From contig DXDA01000063.1 of assembly GCA_019115745.1 (NCBI GenBank), positions 1-57,415 on the forward strand: a stretch of 57,415 bases of DNA, read 5' to 3'. Origin of the DNA: Candidatus Alistipes intestinigallinarum (lineage in GTDB: Bacteria; Bacteroidota; Bacteroidia; Bacteroidales; Rikenellaceae). Made by a program: the position numbers and the translations under genes. Positions 48,455 to 57,358 of this stretch are shown piece by piece (the stretch's first letter is position 1; each line of letters begins with the position of its first letter). The notes below the pieces were generated by a model that saw only the letters and a list, made by a program, of their open reading frames with translations, was not told the origin of the DNA and ran no database searches.

Positions 48455-50644
48455 ATGAAACGTTTGTTTACGACCCTCTGCGCCGCGCTTCTCTGCGCCA
48501 TTTCCGGAGCTTCGGCACAACCCGCCTCCGGCCACCGGACACCCCGCCCGGGACACTTCGCATTCGGCCCCGGCACGACCGTCGCCGCCGATGCGGCGCT
48601 GCAGCCGCTGGCCGGTTACCTGGCCGAATTCCTCGGTTGCGAGGTCCGCAACGACCGCACCGGAGACGGAGCCGTGGTGCTGACGCTCGACACCCCGGCC
48701 GGGGATGAATCTCCGGAGGCTTACCGGCTGGAAATCACCCCGGAACACATCCGCATCGGAGGCGGCACTTACGGTGGGGTGTTCAACGGCGTGCAGGCCC
48801 TGCTGCGCCTCCTGCCGCCCGAAGTCTATACGCGCGAAGGGCTTGCTCCGGGGACCGAAGTGGCCTGTGCCGAAATCGAGGATGCGCCGCGTTTCGCCTA
48901 TCGGGGCATGATGCTCGACGTGGCGAGGACCTGGATCGGACCGGCGGAAGTAAAGCGTTATATAGACCTGCTGGCCTGGCACAATATCAACAAGTTGCAC
49001 CTGCACCTTTCGGACGACGAGGGGTGGCGAATCGAGATCCGTTCGCACCCCGAGCTGGCCGAGGTGGGCGGATTCCGCGGCGGCGATTCGCCCGTGAGGG
49101 CCGTCTACGGCAAATGGTCGGAGAAGTACGGCGGTTACTTCACGCAGGAGGAGATGCGCGAACTGATTCGCTACGCCGCCGTGCGCAACATCGAGATCAT
49201 CCCCGAAATCGACCTCCCGGGCCACAGCCGCAACATCGCTTCGGTCCATCCCGAGATCCGCTGCAACTATCCGCCCGACACCGTCTCGACCAACGGCTAC
49301 GACTACCGTTCGGCGTGGTGCGTGGCCCGCGAGGAGAACTACCGGCTGCTGGAGGATATTTTGGGGGAGATTTGTGAACTCTTCCCCTCGGAGTACATCC
49401 ATGTGGGCGGCGACGAGGTTGACATGTCGCAATGGAAGCGCTGCCCGGACTGCCAGGCCCTGATGCGGCAGCACGGCATGAGCGACCCGCACCAGTTGGA
49501 AGACCTCTTCATGGAGCGCATGGCCGCCATCCTCGCCCGTCACGGCAAGCGTCCCGCCGTCTGGAACGAGGCCGTACGCACGGGCCAGTTCACCCGCGAG
49601 AGCCGCGTGCACGGCTGGGAGAGCGTCAAGGCCTGCCTCGATGCCACGGCCAAGGGCTACCGCACCGTCATCATGCCCGGCGAATACTTCTATTTCGACA
49701 TGCGCCAGACTCCCCGCGAGGAGGGGCACGACTGGGCCGCCATCTTCGATGCCCGCAAGGTCTACGGCTTCGACCTCGCACGCGCCGGTTTCTCCGCCGC
49801 ACAGATGCGTTTCGTGGAGGGACTGCAGGCCACGTTCTTCAGCGAGGCCTACGTCTCGCACGAGCCCGAAAAACCCGACTACCTCGACTACATGACCTTC
49901 CCGCGCATCTGCGCCCTGGCTCGCATCGCCTGGAGCGGCAACGACGAAGGGTGGGAGGCCTACTACCGGGAGTTGAAGGAGGAGCATTACCCGCGGATGG
50001 TTGCCATGGGCATTCACTTCCGGCTCTTCCCGCCGAAGGTCGCCTATGCGGCCCCGAAGGCGGCGGGCGGCAGCGGGGTATTCACCGTCACGACCGACGA
50101 CGGGGCCGAGATCTTCTATCTCGTCGACGGTTCCGACACCGAGCACCGCTACACGGCTCCCGTCCGGACCGACAAGCCCTGGACCTATCGGTTCTACACC
50201 CGTTACGGTCCGGCCCGGAGCCCCTATGTGGCGGATGATTCGCGCTGGCGGACGATCCGCCCGGCGGTGGTGATCGAGACCTCGATGGGCGAGAGTGCGC
50301 AGTTCCCCTACACCAATGCCGCCACCTACCGCGGATTGTCCCGCACCCGGCGCGCCTGCCGCCAGCAGGACTGGATCCGCTACACCTTTGAAAAACCGGT
50401 AGTCTGTCGCGAGATGTTCCTCCAGACCGGCAACCGGCAGTTGCCCAAGACGATCATCACGACCGGCTATGCCGAAGTATCCTACGACGGCAAACAGTTC
50501 GAGCGTGTGGTTGAGTTGGAAAAGGGGTGTGCGACGATTCGTCCCGACCGCCCCGTGAAGGCCGTGCGGATCGTCTCGACCTGCGACGACAACGGGACTC
50601 CCTACGTGACCATTCAGCCCCCGCAGGTATTGCCGCGATTATAG
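48455..50644 (+). CDS. Beta-N-acetylhexosaminidase, glycoside hydrolase family 20
   Basis: 729 aa. Signal peptide MKRLFTTLCAALLCAISGASAQ. GH20 N-terminal domain (about residues 30-145), then the TIM barrel from FAYRGMMLDVARTWIGP near 148. It has LHLSDDEGWRIEIRSHPEL near 188-206, the first catalytic-region signature EIIPEIDLPGHSR near 246-258, and the catalytic Asp-Glu pair in YIHVGGDEVDMSQWKR near 313-328. A C-terminal CHB-HEX-like and F5/8-type module follows (about 530-729). It releases terminal GlcNAc or GalNAc from host mucin or other glycans in the periplasm or outside. It is not part of a visible PUL. Confidence 0.94.
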   Translation: MKRLFTTLCAALLCAISGASAQPASGHRTPRPGHFAFGPGTTVAADAALQPLAGYLAEFLGCEVRNDRTGDGAVVLTLDTPAGDESPEAYRLEITPEHIRIGGGTYGGVFNGVQALLRLLPPEVYTREGLAPGTEVACAEIEDAPRFAYRGMMLDVARTWIGPAEVKRYIDLLAWHNINKLHLHLSDDEGWRIEIRSHPELAEVGGFRGGDSPVRAVYGKWSEKYGGYFTQEEMRELIRYAAVRNIEIIPEIDLPGHSRNIASVHPEIRCNYPPDTVSTNGYDYRSAWCVAREENYRLLEDILGEICELFPSEYIHVGGDEVDMSQWKRCPDCQALMRQHGMSDPHQLEDLFMERMAAILARHGKRPAVWNEAVRTGQFTRESRVHGWESVKACLDATAKGYRTVIMPGEYFYFDMRQTPREEGHDWAAIFDARKVYGFDLARAGFSAAQMRFVEGLQATFFSEAYVSHEPEKPDYLDYMTFPRICALARIAWSGNDEGWEAYYRELKEEHYPRMVAMGIHFRLFPPKVAYAAPKAAGGSGVFTVTTDDGAEIFYLVDGSDTEHRYTAPVRTDKPWTYRFYTRYGPARSPYVADDSRWRTIRPAVVIETSMGESAQFPYTNAATYRGLSRTRRACRQQDWIRYTFEKPVVCREMFLQTGNRQLPKTIITTGYAEVSYDGKQFERVVELEKGCATIRPDRPVKAVRIVSTCDDNGTPYVTIQPPQVLPRL

Positions 50645-50723
50645 ACGGCGGAGCCGGTTGGCGTGTCGGGCGGGCAACAGACCGACAACTGGTGAGGCTG
50701 CCGGGATGCAAAGGAGGGAAGGG

Positions 50724-51779
50724 TCAAAAATCGAAGCGCAACTGGATGCAGTCGGTGCAGGCTTCGGGCGTGTTGCCCACCGTGAGGCCGATCAGCCGCA
50801 CCTTCCGGCCGTGGAAGTTCACCCCGGCGAGCAGCTCCTCCGAAATGCGGGCCAGTTGCTCCTCGCTCTCGATGGCCGTCAGCAGGGTTTTCGAGCGGGT
50901 GATCTGCCGGAAATTGTCGTATTTGAGCTTCAGGACCACCGTTTTGCCGCGGAATTCATGGCGCTGGAGCCGCATCCACACCTCCTCGCGCACGCCGTCC
51001 AGCTCCTGCAGCAGTCGGACCCGGTCGTCCAGGTCCTCGGCGAAGGTGGTCTCGGCACCCAGCGACTTCCGGACCCGATTCGGGGTCACCTCCCGGTTGT
51101 CGATCCCCCGCGCATAGCCGTAGTAGGCGTGGCCCGCCTTCCCGAACTGGTGCACAAGCGCCGACTCCTCCCATTCCCGGAGGTCTGCACCCGTGCGGAT
51201 TCCCAGGCGGTGCATCCGTTCGGCCGTCACCGCCCCGATGCCGAAGAAGCGCTCAACGGGAAGCGTCGCCACAAAGGCTTCGATCTCGCCGGGAGCGATG
51301 GTGAACAATCCGTCGGGTTTGCGGTAGTCCGAAGCGATCTTCGCCAGCATCTTGTTCACCGAGACCCCGGCCGAGGCCGTGAGGTGCGTCTCGGCCAGGA
51401 TCCGCGACTTGATCTCCCGCGCCACGAGCGTCGCCGAACGGACATGCGAGACATCCAGAAAGGCTTCGTCCAGCGACAGGGGTTCGACCAGGTCGGTATA
51501 TTCGTGGAAAATGGCGCGGATCTGCTGCGAGACCGCCTTATAGACCTCGAAGCGCGCCGGAACGAAGATCAAATCAGGGCACAGGCGCCGCGCCTGGGTC
51601 GACGAAAGGGCCGAATGCACTCCGTAGGGGCGTGCCTCGTAACTCGCCGTGGAGACCACGCCGCGCGGTCCGTCGTGCCCCACGGCGATCGGACGTCCCC
51701 GCAGGGCCGGGTTGTCGCGCTGCTCCACCGCGGCAAAAAAGGCGTCCATGTCGATATGTATGATCTTGCGCGGCTCCAT
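50724..51779 (-). CDS. dinB: DNA polymerase IV
   Basis: 351 aa from the ATG at 51779 (MEPRKIIHIDMDAFFAAVEQ, first catalytic Asp). Palm motif PLSLDEAFLDVS with the second acidic pair near residues 100-111. The thumb helix-hairpin-helix is near 180-205 (VERFFGIGAVTAERMHRLGI), and the little-finger domain occupies about 235-340. It lacks a recognisable C-terminal QLxLF-type clamp-binding motif; the end is CIQLRFDF, which may serve. It is a translesion Y-family polymerase without proofreading. It starts 41 bases after the DUF4186 stop. No LexA-box could be recognised. Confidence 0.94.
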   Translation of the reverse strand: MEPRKIIHIDMDAFFAAVEQRDNPALRGRPIAVGHDGPRGVVSTASYEARPYGVHSALSSTQARRLCPDLIFVPARFEVYKAVSQQIRAIFHEYTDLVEPLSLDEAFLDVSHVRSATLVAREIKSRILAETHLTASAGVSVNKMLAKIASDYRKPDGLFTIAPGEIEAFVATLPVERFFGIGAVTAERMHRLGIRTGADLREWEESALVHQFGKAGHAYYGYARGIDNREVTPNRVRKSLGAETTFAEDLDDRVRLLQELDGVREEVWMRLQRHEFRGKTVVLKLKYDNFRQITRSKTLLTAIESEEQLARISEELLAGVNFHGRKVRLIGLTVGNTPEACTDCIQLRFDF

Positions 51780-51820
51780 TCCAAATGATTCGTTTCGCTC
51801 CGTGATCGCCGTTCCGGCTG

Positions 51821-52357
51821 TCACCCCCGTTCCATCTGGCGCACGATCCATGCCATCAGCACCCGCACGACATACGCCTCCTCCTCCGCAGTCAAAGGAC
51901 GGCCCGCCGGAATACCATGCCACTTGCCGAGGCAGCCCCGGCAGCAGCAGCCCGTAGCGTGTTGAGCCACGAAGACCGGGTGCCCCCGCATCGGAGTTTG
52001 GCGTCCGTCGTTCGGCGGAAAGGCCGGGGCCAGGCGCGTATGCACGAAATCCGCCGCGTGGCCCCGAATCGCAGCCAGTCCCTTCGCCGCGACATACGCC
52101 CGCTCCGCAGCCCGCAGTCGGAAGCGGCTCCGGAACTCCGAGCGGGCAAGCCGTGCAAACAACGGCTCCAGATCGTCGGCCGGTTCCGGAGCGGCGTCCG
52201 GAGTTCCGGGCTGCTTCGAGGCGGAGGCGTCGCACGCCGCCTTCGAAGCAGACTCCGGAGCGTTCTCACGCTCCGGAGCCGCTTCCGTGGGGAAGAGTTC
52301 GGGGTCTGGTGACGGGGCCGTCCGCGTCGATCGGGTATGTCGTCTCGGAACGGGCAT
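51821..52357 (-). CDS. DUF4186 family protein with a low-complexity N-terminal extension
   Basis: 178 aa. Residues about 62-178 match DUF4186: LFARLARSEFRSRFRL near 66-81, then HAADFVHTRLAPAFPPNDG near 99-117 and GHPVFVAQHATGCCCRGCLG near 124-143, with conserved Cys and His that could hold a metal. The function of the family is unknown. The first ~60 residues are Pro/Ala/Ser-rich and come from DNA with strong GC palindromes (52216-52280), so a shorter start downstream is possible. Its ATG overlaps the stop of the upstream nitroreductase as TAATG, indicating translational coupling. Confidence 0.8.
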   Translation of the reverse strand: MPVPRRHTRSTRTAPSPDPELFPTEAAPERENAPESASKAACDASASKQPGTPDAAPEPADDLEPLFARLARSEFRSRFRLRAAERAYVAAKGLAAIRGHAADFVHTRLAPAFPPNDGRQTPMRGHPVFVAQHATGCCCRGCLGKWHGIPAGRPLTAEEEAYVVRVLMAWIVRQMERG

Positions 52358-52995
52358 TACTCGATGAAGCGAACCTTCGAGGCATCGCGCGGTTTGGCCT
52401 CCGGAGCCTCGTCCGGATAGCCCACGCCGATGGCGTAGAGCAGCGTATAGTTCTCCGGGAATGCCAGTTTTTCCAGATAGGGGGCCGCCGCTGCGTCATC
52501 CTTCATGAAGCGAATCGGAGCGCCCAGGCAGCAGGTCCCCAGCCCCAGCGACTGCGCCGCGAGGAGCATGTTCTCACCCAGCAGCCCGCAATCCAGTTGT
52601 CCGCTGCCGTCCGAAGGCGACGCTATGAAGATCACCGCCGGGGCGTTGCGGAACATATTCTTGAAATTCGGGTCCTCGGCGGCTTTCGGGTTGGCCTTGA
52701 CATAAAGGGCCGTCAGGCCGTCGATATAGGCCGCGTCGTCCACCACACGCACCTCCCACGGCTGTTTGTTCATCCCGCTCGGGGCATTGATGCCGCACTT
52801 CACGATCAGTTCGAGTTTTTCGCGTTCGACAGGTTGTGCGGTGTATTTGCGGATGCTGCGGCGTGCAAGGATCGTTTCGATCACCGCATTCTCCGCGGTC
52901 GGCGTCGTCTCCTTGGTCTGCGATCCGCCCTGCGGGGCACAACCGCTCAAGGTCAGCAGCCCGGCGCATAGCCAGGTCAGATTTCGTGTTTTCAT
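52357..52995 (-). CDS. Nitroreductase family lipoprotein
   Basis: 212 aa. The N-terminus MKTRNLTWLCAGLLTLSGCA is a lipoprotein signal with Cys19, so the enzyme should be membrane-anchored outside the cytoplasm. The nitroreductase domain follows: ILARRSIRKYTAQPVEREKL near residues 42-61, INAPSGMNKQPWEVRVVDD near 69-87 and AAQSLGLGTCCLGAPIRF near 145-162. Cytoplasmic nitroreductases use FMN and NAD(P)H. A periplasmic form would need another electron source or an exported flavin, so the role is unclear. It is coupled to the DUF4186 gene downstream. Confidence 0.85.
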   Translation of the reverse strand: MKTRNLTWLCAGLLTLSGCAPQGGSQTKETTPTAENAVIETILARRSIRKYTAQPVEREKLELIVKCGINAPSGMNKQPWEVRVVDDAAYIDGLTALYVKANPKAAEDPNFKNMFRNAPAVIFIASPSDGSGQLDCGLLGENMLLAAQSLGLGTCCLGAPIRFMKDDAAAAPYLEKLAFPENYTLLYAIGVGYPDEAPEAKPRDASKVRFIE

Positions 52996-53081
52996 CGTTC
53001 TTTGCTATTTGGATCGCATAAATTTACGCATAAAATATGGTTTATGCCGCCTGACCGTCCTGTTTTTTCGCACATCCGGAC

Positions 53082-53108
53082 AAAAAAAGAGCCGCCCGCA
53101 AGCGGGCG
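53082..53108 (-). terminator. Terminator of pheT
   Basis: Minus strand: CGCCCGC/GCGGGCG stem (plus 53093-53099 with 53102-53108) followed by TCTTTTTTT. Confidence 0.85.
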
Positions 53109-53139
53109 ACCCTTCTTCGTATCGGCATATCCGGCCCCG

Positions 53140-55605
53140 TCAGGCTCGGACCGTAGCGCCGCAGCGTTGTTCGAACTGCCGCGTCAGGTTCGCCATCACC
53201 CGCTCGATGGTCTTGTCGTCGAGCGTGCGGCTCTTGTCCTCCAGCACGAAGCTCAGGGCGTAGGACTTCTTCCCCTCGGGGAGTTTGTCGCCCTCGTAGA
53301 CATCGAACAGCGAAACGCGCTTCAAGAGTTTCCGCTCCGTCGAGAAGGCCACCTCCCGCAACTGGGCAAAGGTCGTCTGGCGGTCTACCAACAGCGCCAG
53401 GTCGCGCTTTACCTCCGGGTATTTCGACAGCTCCTCGGCCGTGATCTTCAGCTTTTTGGTCGACTTGCAGAGCGCCTCGAAGTTCATCTCCAGGTAGTAG
53501 ACCTCCTGCTTGACATCCGTACGGCGGCGGATCTTCGGCGACACCGTGCCGATCTGCAGCAGCGGCTTGCCGTTCAGCTCCACCGAAAGCCCCTCGCCGA
53601 AGAGGTCGCTCTGCAGCGGCTCCGTCTTCAGGGCGTAGATATCCAGCCCGAAGCGGCGCAGCAGCTTCTCGGCTACGGCCCGCAGCGTGAAGAACGAAGC
53701 CTTTTCGGGTTTCGTGTTCCACGACTGGGGTTCGGTCGTACCCGTCACGGCCATCGCCAGCCGGTACTCCTCGGAGTAGGCCGCCAGGTGGTTCTCCTCC
53801 GAGCGTTTGGTCGCGTCGTGGAAGTAGCAGTTGCCGAATTCATAGAGCATCAGGTCACCGTTCTTGTGGTTGATGTTCAGCGCAACGGCCTCCATCATGT
53901 TGAACAGCAGCGTCTGGCGCATGACGTTCAGATCGGCGCTCAGCGGGTTCAGGATCCGCACGCAGCGATCCGCCGGGCACGCCGTCAGGTCGTCGTAGTA
54001 GGAGGCCTTGGTCAGCGAGTTCGACATGATCTCCGTAAAGCCGTTGGCCGTCAGGAAGTCGGCCGCCAGGTTCATCAGCTTCGAGCGGTCCGGGCGCGGC
54101 GCATAGGAGAGCGTCGAGCGGACCCGTGCGGGAATCTCCACGTTGTTGTAACCGTAGATGCGCAGGATCTCTTCCACCAGGTCGGCTTCACGCTGCACAT
54201 CCACCCGGTAGGGCGGTACGGCCACCGTCAGCACGTCGCCCTGCTCCGAGAGAATCTTCACCTCCAGGGCCGCCAGGATCGTACGGATCGTCTCCTCGGG
54301 AATCTCCTTGCCGATCAGCATCCGGGCCCGGGAGATCGAGAAGTCAAAGACGAAATCCGCAGCCGGCTGCGGGCAGATGTCCGTGATGTCGCTCGAAATC
54401 GTACCCCCGGCCAGCTCCTTCATCAGCAGTGCGGCACGCTTGGCGGCGTAGACCTGCAGGTTCGGGTCCACACCCCGCTCGAAGCGGAACGACGAGTCGG
54501 TATTCAGTCCGAAGCGTTTGGCCGTCTTGCGCACCCAAACCGGGTTGAAGCAGGCGCTCTCGATGAAGACGTTGGTTGTCGTATCGCTGATGCCCGAATC
54601 CAGCCCGCCGAAGACGCCCGCAATACACATCGGGCGTTCGGCCGAGCAGATCATCAGGTCGCGGTCGGTCAGTTTGCGCTCCACGCCGTCCAGCGTCACG
54701 AACGGGGTCCCCTCGGCGCAGGTCCGGACCACCACCTCGTGTCCCTCGATCTTGTCGGCGTCGAAGGCGTGCAGCGGCTGGCCCAGTTCGAACAGCACGA
54801 AGTTCGTGATGTCGACCAGGTTGTTCTTCGGGTTGATACCCGCGGCGCGCAGGCAGTTCTGCATCCATTCGGGCGAAGGACCGATCTTGCAACCCGTGAC
54901 CGTCACGCCCGTATAGCGGGGGCAGGCCTCCGCATTCTCGACCCGGATCTTCACCTCCAGGTCGTGATTGTCCACGGCGAAGGCCGACACGTCCGGCCAC
55001 TGCACCTCGACAGCCTCCCCGCGGCTCCGCAGCCAGGCCGCCAGGTCGCGCGCCACACCGATGTGCGAGGCGGCATCCACCCGGTTCGGGGTCAGGCCGA
55101 TTTCGATCAGATAGTCGTCCTCGATGTGGAGGTACTCCTTGGCGCTCATGCCGACGGGTGCATCCGCCGGGAGCTCCATGATCCCTTCGTGCGACGTCCC
55201 GATGCCCAGCTCATCCTCGGCGCAGAGCATACCCAGCGACTCCACACCGCGGATCTTCGAGCGTTTGATCTTGAACTCCTCGTCGCCGCCGTTGGGGTAG
55301 AGCACCGCGCCCACCGTGGCGCACAGCACCTTCAGTCCGGCCCGGCAGTTCGCAGCCCCGCAGACGATCCCGAGCGGTTCGCCCGTGCCGACATCGACCG
55401 TCGTGACGTGCAGGTGGTCCGAATCCGGGTGGTCCTCACAGGTCAGCACCTCGCCGACCACGACCCCCGCCAGGCCGCCCTTCACGGTCTCGATCTTCTC
55501 GAAACCCTCGACCTCCAGGCCGATGTCCGTAAGCACCTCGGCGATCTTCTCGGGCGAAAGGTCCGTCGCCAGGTAGCGTTTGAGCCAGTTGTACGAAATA
55601 TTCAT
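53140..55605 (-). CDS. pheT: Phenylalanyl-tRNA synthetase beta subunit
   Basis: 821 aa, full bacterial PheT length. The start MNISYNWLKRYLATDLSPEK is family-typical. An N-terminal EMAP-like tRNA-binding domain lies near residues 40-155 (VVVGEVLTCEDHPDSDHLHV), the B3/B4 domain near 210-400, B5 near 405-475, the catalytic-like core near 480-690 and the C-terminal FDX-ACB anticodon domain near 725-820 (LSKYPEVKRDLALLVD). It works with PheS, which is not in this window. It has its own promoter and terminator. Confidence 0.97.
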   Translation of the reverse strand: MNISYNWLKRYLATDLSPEKIAEVLTDIGLEVEGFEKIETVKGGLAGVVVGEVLTCEDHPDSDHLHVTTVDVGTGEPLGIVCGAANCRAGLKVLCATVGAVLYPNGGDEEFKIKRSKIRGVESLGMLCAEDELGIGTSHEGIMELPADAPVGMSAKEYLHIEDDYLIEIGLTPNRVDAASHIGVARDLAAWLRSRGEAVEVQWPDVSAFAVDNHDLEVKIRVENAEACPRYTGVTVTGCKIGPSPEWMQNCLRAAGINPKNNLVDITNFVLFELGQPLHAFDADKIEGHEVVVRTCAEGTPFVTLDGVERKLTDRDLMICSAERPMCIAGVFGGLDSGISDTTTNVFIESACFNPVWVRKTAKRFGLNTDSSFRFERGVDPNLQVYAAKRAALLMKELAGGTISSDITDICPQPAADFVFDFSISRARMLIGKEIPEETIRTILAALEVKILSEQGDVLTVAVPPYRVDVQREADLVEEILRIYGYNNVEIPARVRSTLSYAPRPDRSKLMNLAADFLTANGFTEIMSNSLTKASYYDDLTACPADRCVRILNPLSADLNVMRQTLLFNMMEAVALNINHKNGDLMLYEFGNCYFHDATKRSEENHLAAYSEEYRLAMAVTGTTEPQSWNTKPEKASFFTLRAVAEKLLRRFGLDIYALKTEPLQSDLFGEGLSVELNGKPLLQIGTVSPKIRRRTDVKQEVYYLEMNFEALCKSTKKLKITAEELSKYPEVKRDLALLVDRQTTFAQLREVAFSTERKLLKRVSLFDVYEGDKLPEGKKSYALSFVLEDKSRTLDDKTIERVMANLTRQFEQRCGATVRA

Positions 55606-55637
55606 ATCGTCGAATTTTGATTTTGCAGATTATCACG

Positions 55638-55645
55638 CAAAAATA
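55638..55645 (-). promoter_or_regulatory. -7 box of the pheT promoter
   Basis: TATTTTTG on the minus strand (consensus TAnnTTTG), 32 bases before the pheT ATG. No Phe-rich leader peptide or terminator lies between them, so pheT is not attenuated in the manner of trpB2 next door. Confidence 0.5.
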
Positions 55646-55735
55646 GTAATTTTTCCCGAAAGTAGGCCGCTTTTATTCCGGGATTTCACGCCTCCCGGCC
55701 CATATTATTAGGTATCGAAAATAATTCGTAAAAAA

Positions 55736-55767
55736 TTTGCTTTTCTCGATCCGCCGTTTTATATTTG
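55736..55767 (+). promoter_or_regulatory. Promoter of the trp leader and trpB2
   Basis: TTTG at 55736-55739, a 20-base spacer and TATATTTG at 55760-55767: a perfect consensus. Transcription should start near 55773, about 14 bases before the leader peptide ATG. Confidence 0.85.
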
Positions 55768-55786
55768 CAAAAAGCAATTCGGAAAC

Positions 55787-55873
55787 ATGCTTCGAAACTT
55801 CAACATACAGGCTTGGTGGTGGCGCCCGTTGACTCTCGTGAACAATGAGTGCGCCCCGTCGCGTGTATGGTAA
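55787..55873 (+). CDS. trp leader peptide with three consecutive Trp codons
   Basis: 28 codons plus TAA. It starts MLRNFNIQAWWWRPLTLVNN and ends with a fourth Trp codon just before the stop (RVW). Trp codons 10-12 are at 55814-55822. A run of three Trp codons in so short a reading frame, placed between a perfect promoter and an intrinsic terminator upstream of a tryptophan synthase gene, is the signature of ribosome-mediated attenuation. Ribosome stalling at these codons when charged tRNA-Trp is scarce would cover the RNA arm at 55821-55835 and free the antiterminator arm at 55837-55849. Confidence 0.9.
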   Translation: MLRNFNIQAWWWRPLTLVNNECAPSRVW

Positions 55874-55931
55874 AGCCGAATCGAATACACAAAAGCCCGT
55901 TGTTTACGAACCGTAAGCAACGGGCTTTTTT
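55821..55931 (+). promoter_or_regulatory. Tryptophan attenuator: pause hairpin, antiterminator and terminator
   Basis: Region 1-2 hairpin: GGCGC (55821-55825) with GCGCC (55851-55855) and ACTC (55832-55835) with GAGT (55847-55850). Antiterminator 2-3: CGUGAACAAUGAG (55837-55849) pairs with CCCGUUGUUUACG (55896-55908) at 12 of 13 positions including two G-U pairs. Terminator 3-4: 55891-55908 with 55912-55929, 18 pairs, loop AAC, then a U-run. Region 1 also holds GCCCGTTG (55824-55831), identical to the terminator arm at 55895-55902, so region 2 can choose between the two copies. The structures exclude each other as attenuation requires. Confidence 0.85.
55891..55931 (+). terminator. Attenuator terminator of trpB2
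   Basis: Stem AAAAGCCCGTTG-T-TTACG / CGTAA-G-CAACGGGCTTTT (one G-T pair), 3-base loop AAC, T-run to 55931. It is placed 18 bases after the leader peptide stop codon and 47 bases before the trpB2 ATG. Confidence 0.92.
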
Positions 55932-55977
55932 CTTGCTCGAATCTCCAAAAATCAAATAATTCAAATTTCCAAACGCC

Positions 55978-57339
55978 ATGAACACGAAGAAATTCTGCCT
56001 CGCCGAAAACCAGATGCCGACACAATGGTACAACATCGTGGCCGATATGCCCACGAAACCCCTCCCGCCGTTGCATCCCCAGACCAAAAAGCCCGTCACC
56101 AAGGAGCAGATGTCGGCAATCTTCGCCGAGGAACTCATCGACCAGGAGATGTCCACCGAACGCTTCATCGATATTCCCGAAGAGGTGCAGGAGATCTACA
56201 AAATATGGCGTCCGACTCCGCTGGTGCGTGCCACGGGGCTCGAAAAGGCCCTCGACACCCCCGCGAAGATCTACTTCAAGAACGAAAGCGTCTCGCCGGT
56301 CGGATCCCACAAGCCCAATACCGCCGTGCCGCAGGCCTACTACAACTACAAACAGGGCATCAAACACCTGACCACCGAAACCGGAGCCGGACAGTGGGGC
56401 GCCTCGATCGCCTTCGCTTCGAAGCACTTCGGAATCGACCTCCAGGTCTTCATGGTCCGCGTCAGCTACGACCAGAAACCCTATCGCCGTCTGATGATGA
56501 ACACCTGGGGGGCCGAGTGTGTGGCTTCGCCCTCGACGATCACCGAGTCGGGACGCGCCGCCCTCGCCCGCGATCCCCACTGCTCGGGAAGCCTCGGGCT
56601 CGCCATTTCGGAGGCCGTTGAGATGGCGCTCCGCCGCCCCGAAGATACGCGCTACTGCCTGGGCAGCGTCCTGAACCACGTGCTGCCGCACCAGACCGTC
56701 ATCGGGCAGGAGGCCGTCACGCAGATGGAGATGGCCGACGCCGAACCCGACATCGTGATCGGCTGCTTCGGCGGCGGCAGCAACTTCGCCGGAATCGGAT
56801 TCCCGTTCCTGCGCAGGAACTTCGTCGAGGGCAAGCGGATCCGCGTCGTGGCCGTCGAGCCGTCGAGCTGCCCGAAGCTCACCCGCGGGCAGTTCCAGTA
56901 CGACTTCGGGGATGTCGCCGGCTTCACGCCGCTGATCCCGATGTACACCCTCGGCCATGACTTCCAGCCATCGGACATCCACGCCGGAGGTCTGCGCTAC
57001 CACGGCGCCGGATCGATCGTCAGCCAGCTGCTCAAAGACGGCCTGATCGAGGCGCAGTCGGTGCCGCAGGTCGAGACCCTCGCCGCCGGGGTGCTCTTCG
57101 CCCAGACCGAAGGGATCATCCCCGCCCCGGAATCGACGCACGCCATCGCCGCGGCGATCCGCGAGGCGCAGAAGGCCAGGGAGGAGGGGACGCCGAAGAC
57201 CATCCTCTTCAACCTTTCGGGAACGGGCGTCATCGACCTCTTCGCCTACGAGCAGTATCTGGCCGGCGTGCTGAAAGACTATACGCCGTCCGATGCCGAG
57301 ATCGCAAAGACGGTCAACCGGTTGGAGAAGCTGATTTGA
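55978..57339 (+). CDS. trpB: Tryptophan synthase beta chain, TrpB2 type
   Basis: 453 aa, longer than classical TrpB (about 400) and matching the TrpB2 group (N-terminal extension with [19 protein letters not shown] near residues 8-26). PLP enzyme: catalytic Lys in [16 protein letters not shown] near 106-121, [14 protein letters not shown] near 132-145, and phosphate loop [18 protein letters not shown] near 262-279. It joins serine and indole to make tryptophan. TrpB2 often lacks a TrpA partner and sits outside trp operons. Here it is alone, with its own promoter, Trp-codon attenuator and terminator, so its expression is tied to tryptophan supply. Confidence 0.93.
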   Translation: MNTKKFCLAENQMPTQWYNIVADMPTKPLPPLHPQTKKPVTKEQMSAIFAEELIDQEMSTERFIDIPEEVQEIYKIWRPTPLVRATGLEKALDTPAKIYFKNESVSPVGSHKPNTAVPQAYYNYKQGIKHLTTETGAGQWGASIAFASKHFGIDLQVFMVRVSYDQKPYRRLMMNTWGAECVASPSTITESGRAALARDPHCSGSLGLAISEAVEMALRRPEDTRYCLGSVLNHVLPHQTVIGQEAVTQMEMADAEPDIVIGCFGGGSNFAGIGFPFLRRNFVEGKRIRVVAVEPSSCPKLTRGQFQYDFGDVAGFTPLIPMYTLGHDFQPSDIHAGGLRYHGAGSIVSQLLKDGLIEAQSVPQVETLAAGVLFAQTEGIIPAPESTHAIAAAIREAQKAREEGTPKTILFNLSGTGVIDLFAYEQYLAGVLKDYTPSDAEIAKTVNRLEKLI

Positions 57340-57358
57340 AGCATCGGTTGAAGCAATG

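Noticed and set aside
55606..55740. Phe leader peptide or attenuator for pheT
   Set aside because: No Phe-rich frame and no terminator hairpin lie between the pheT promoter and its start codon.
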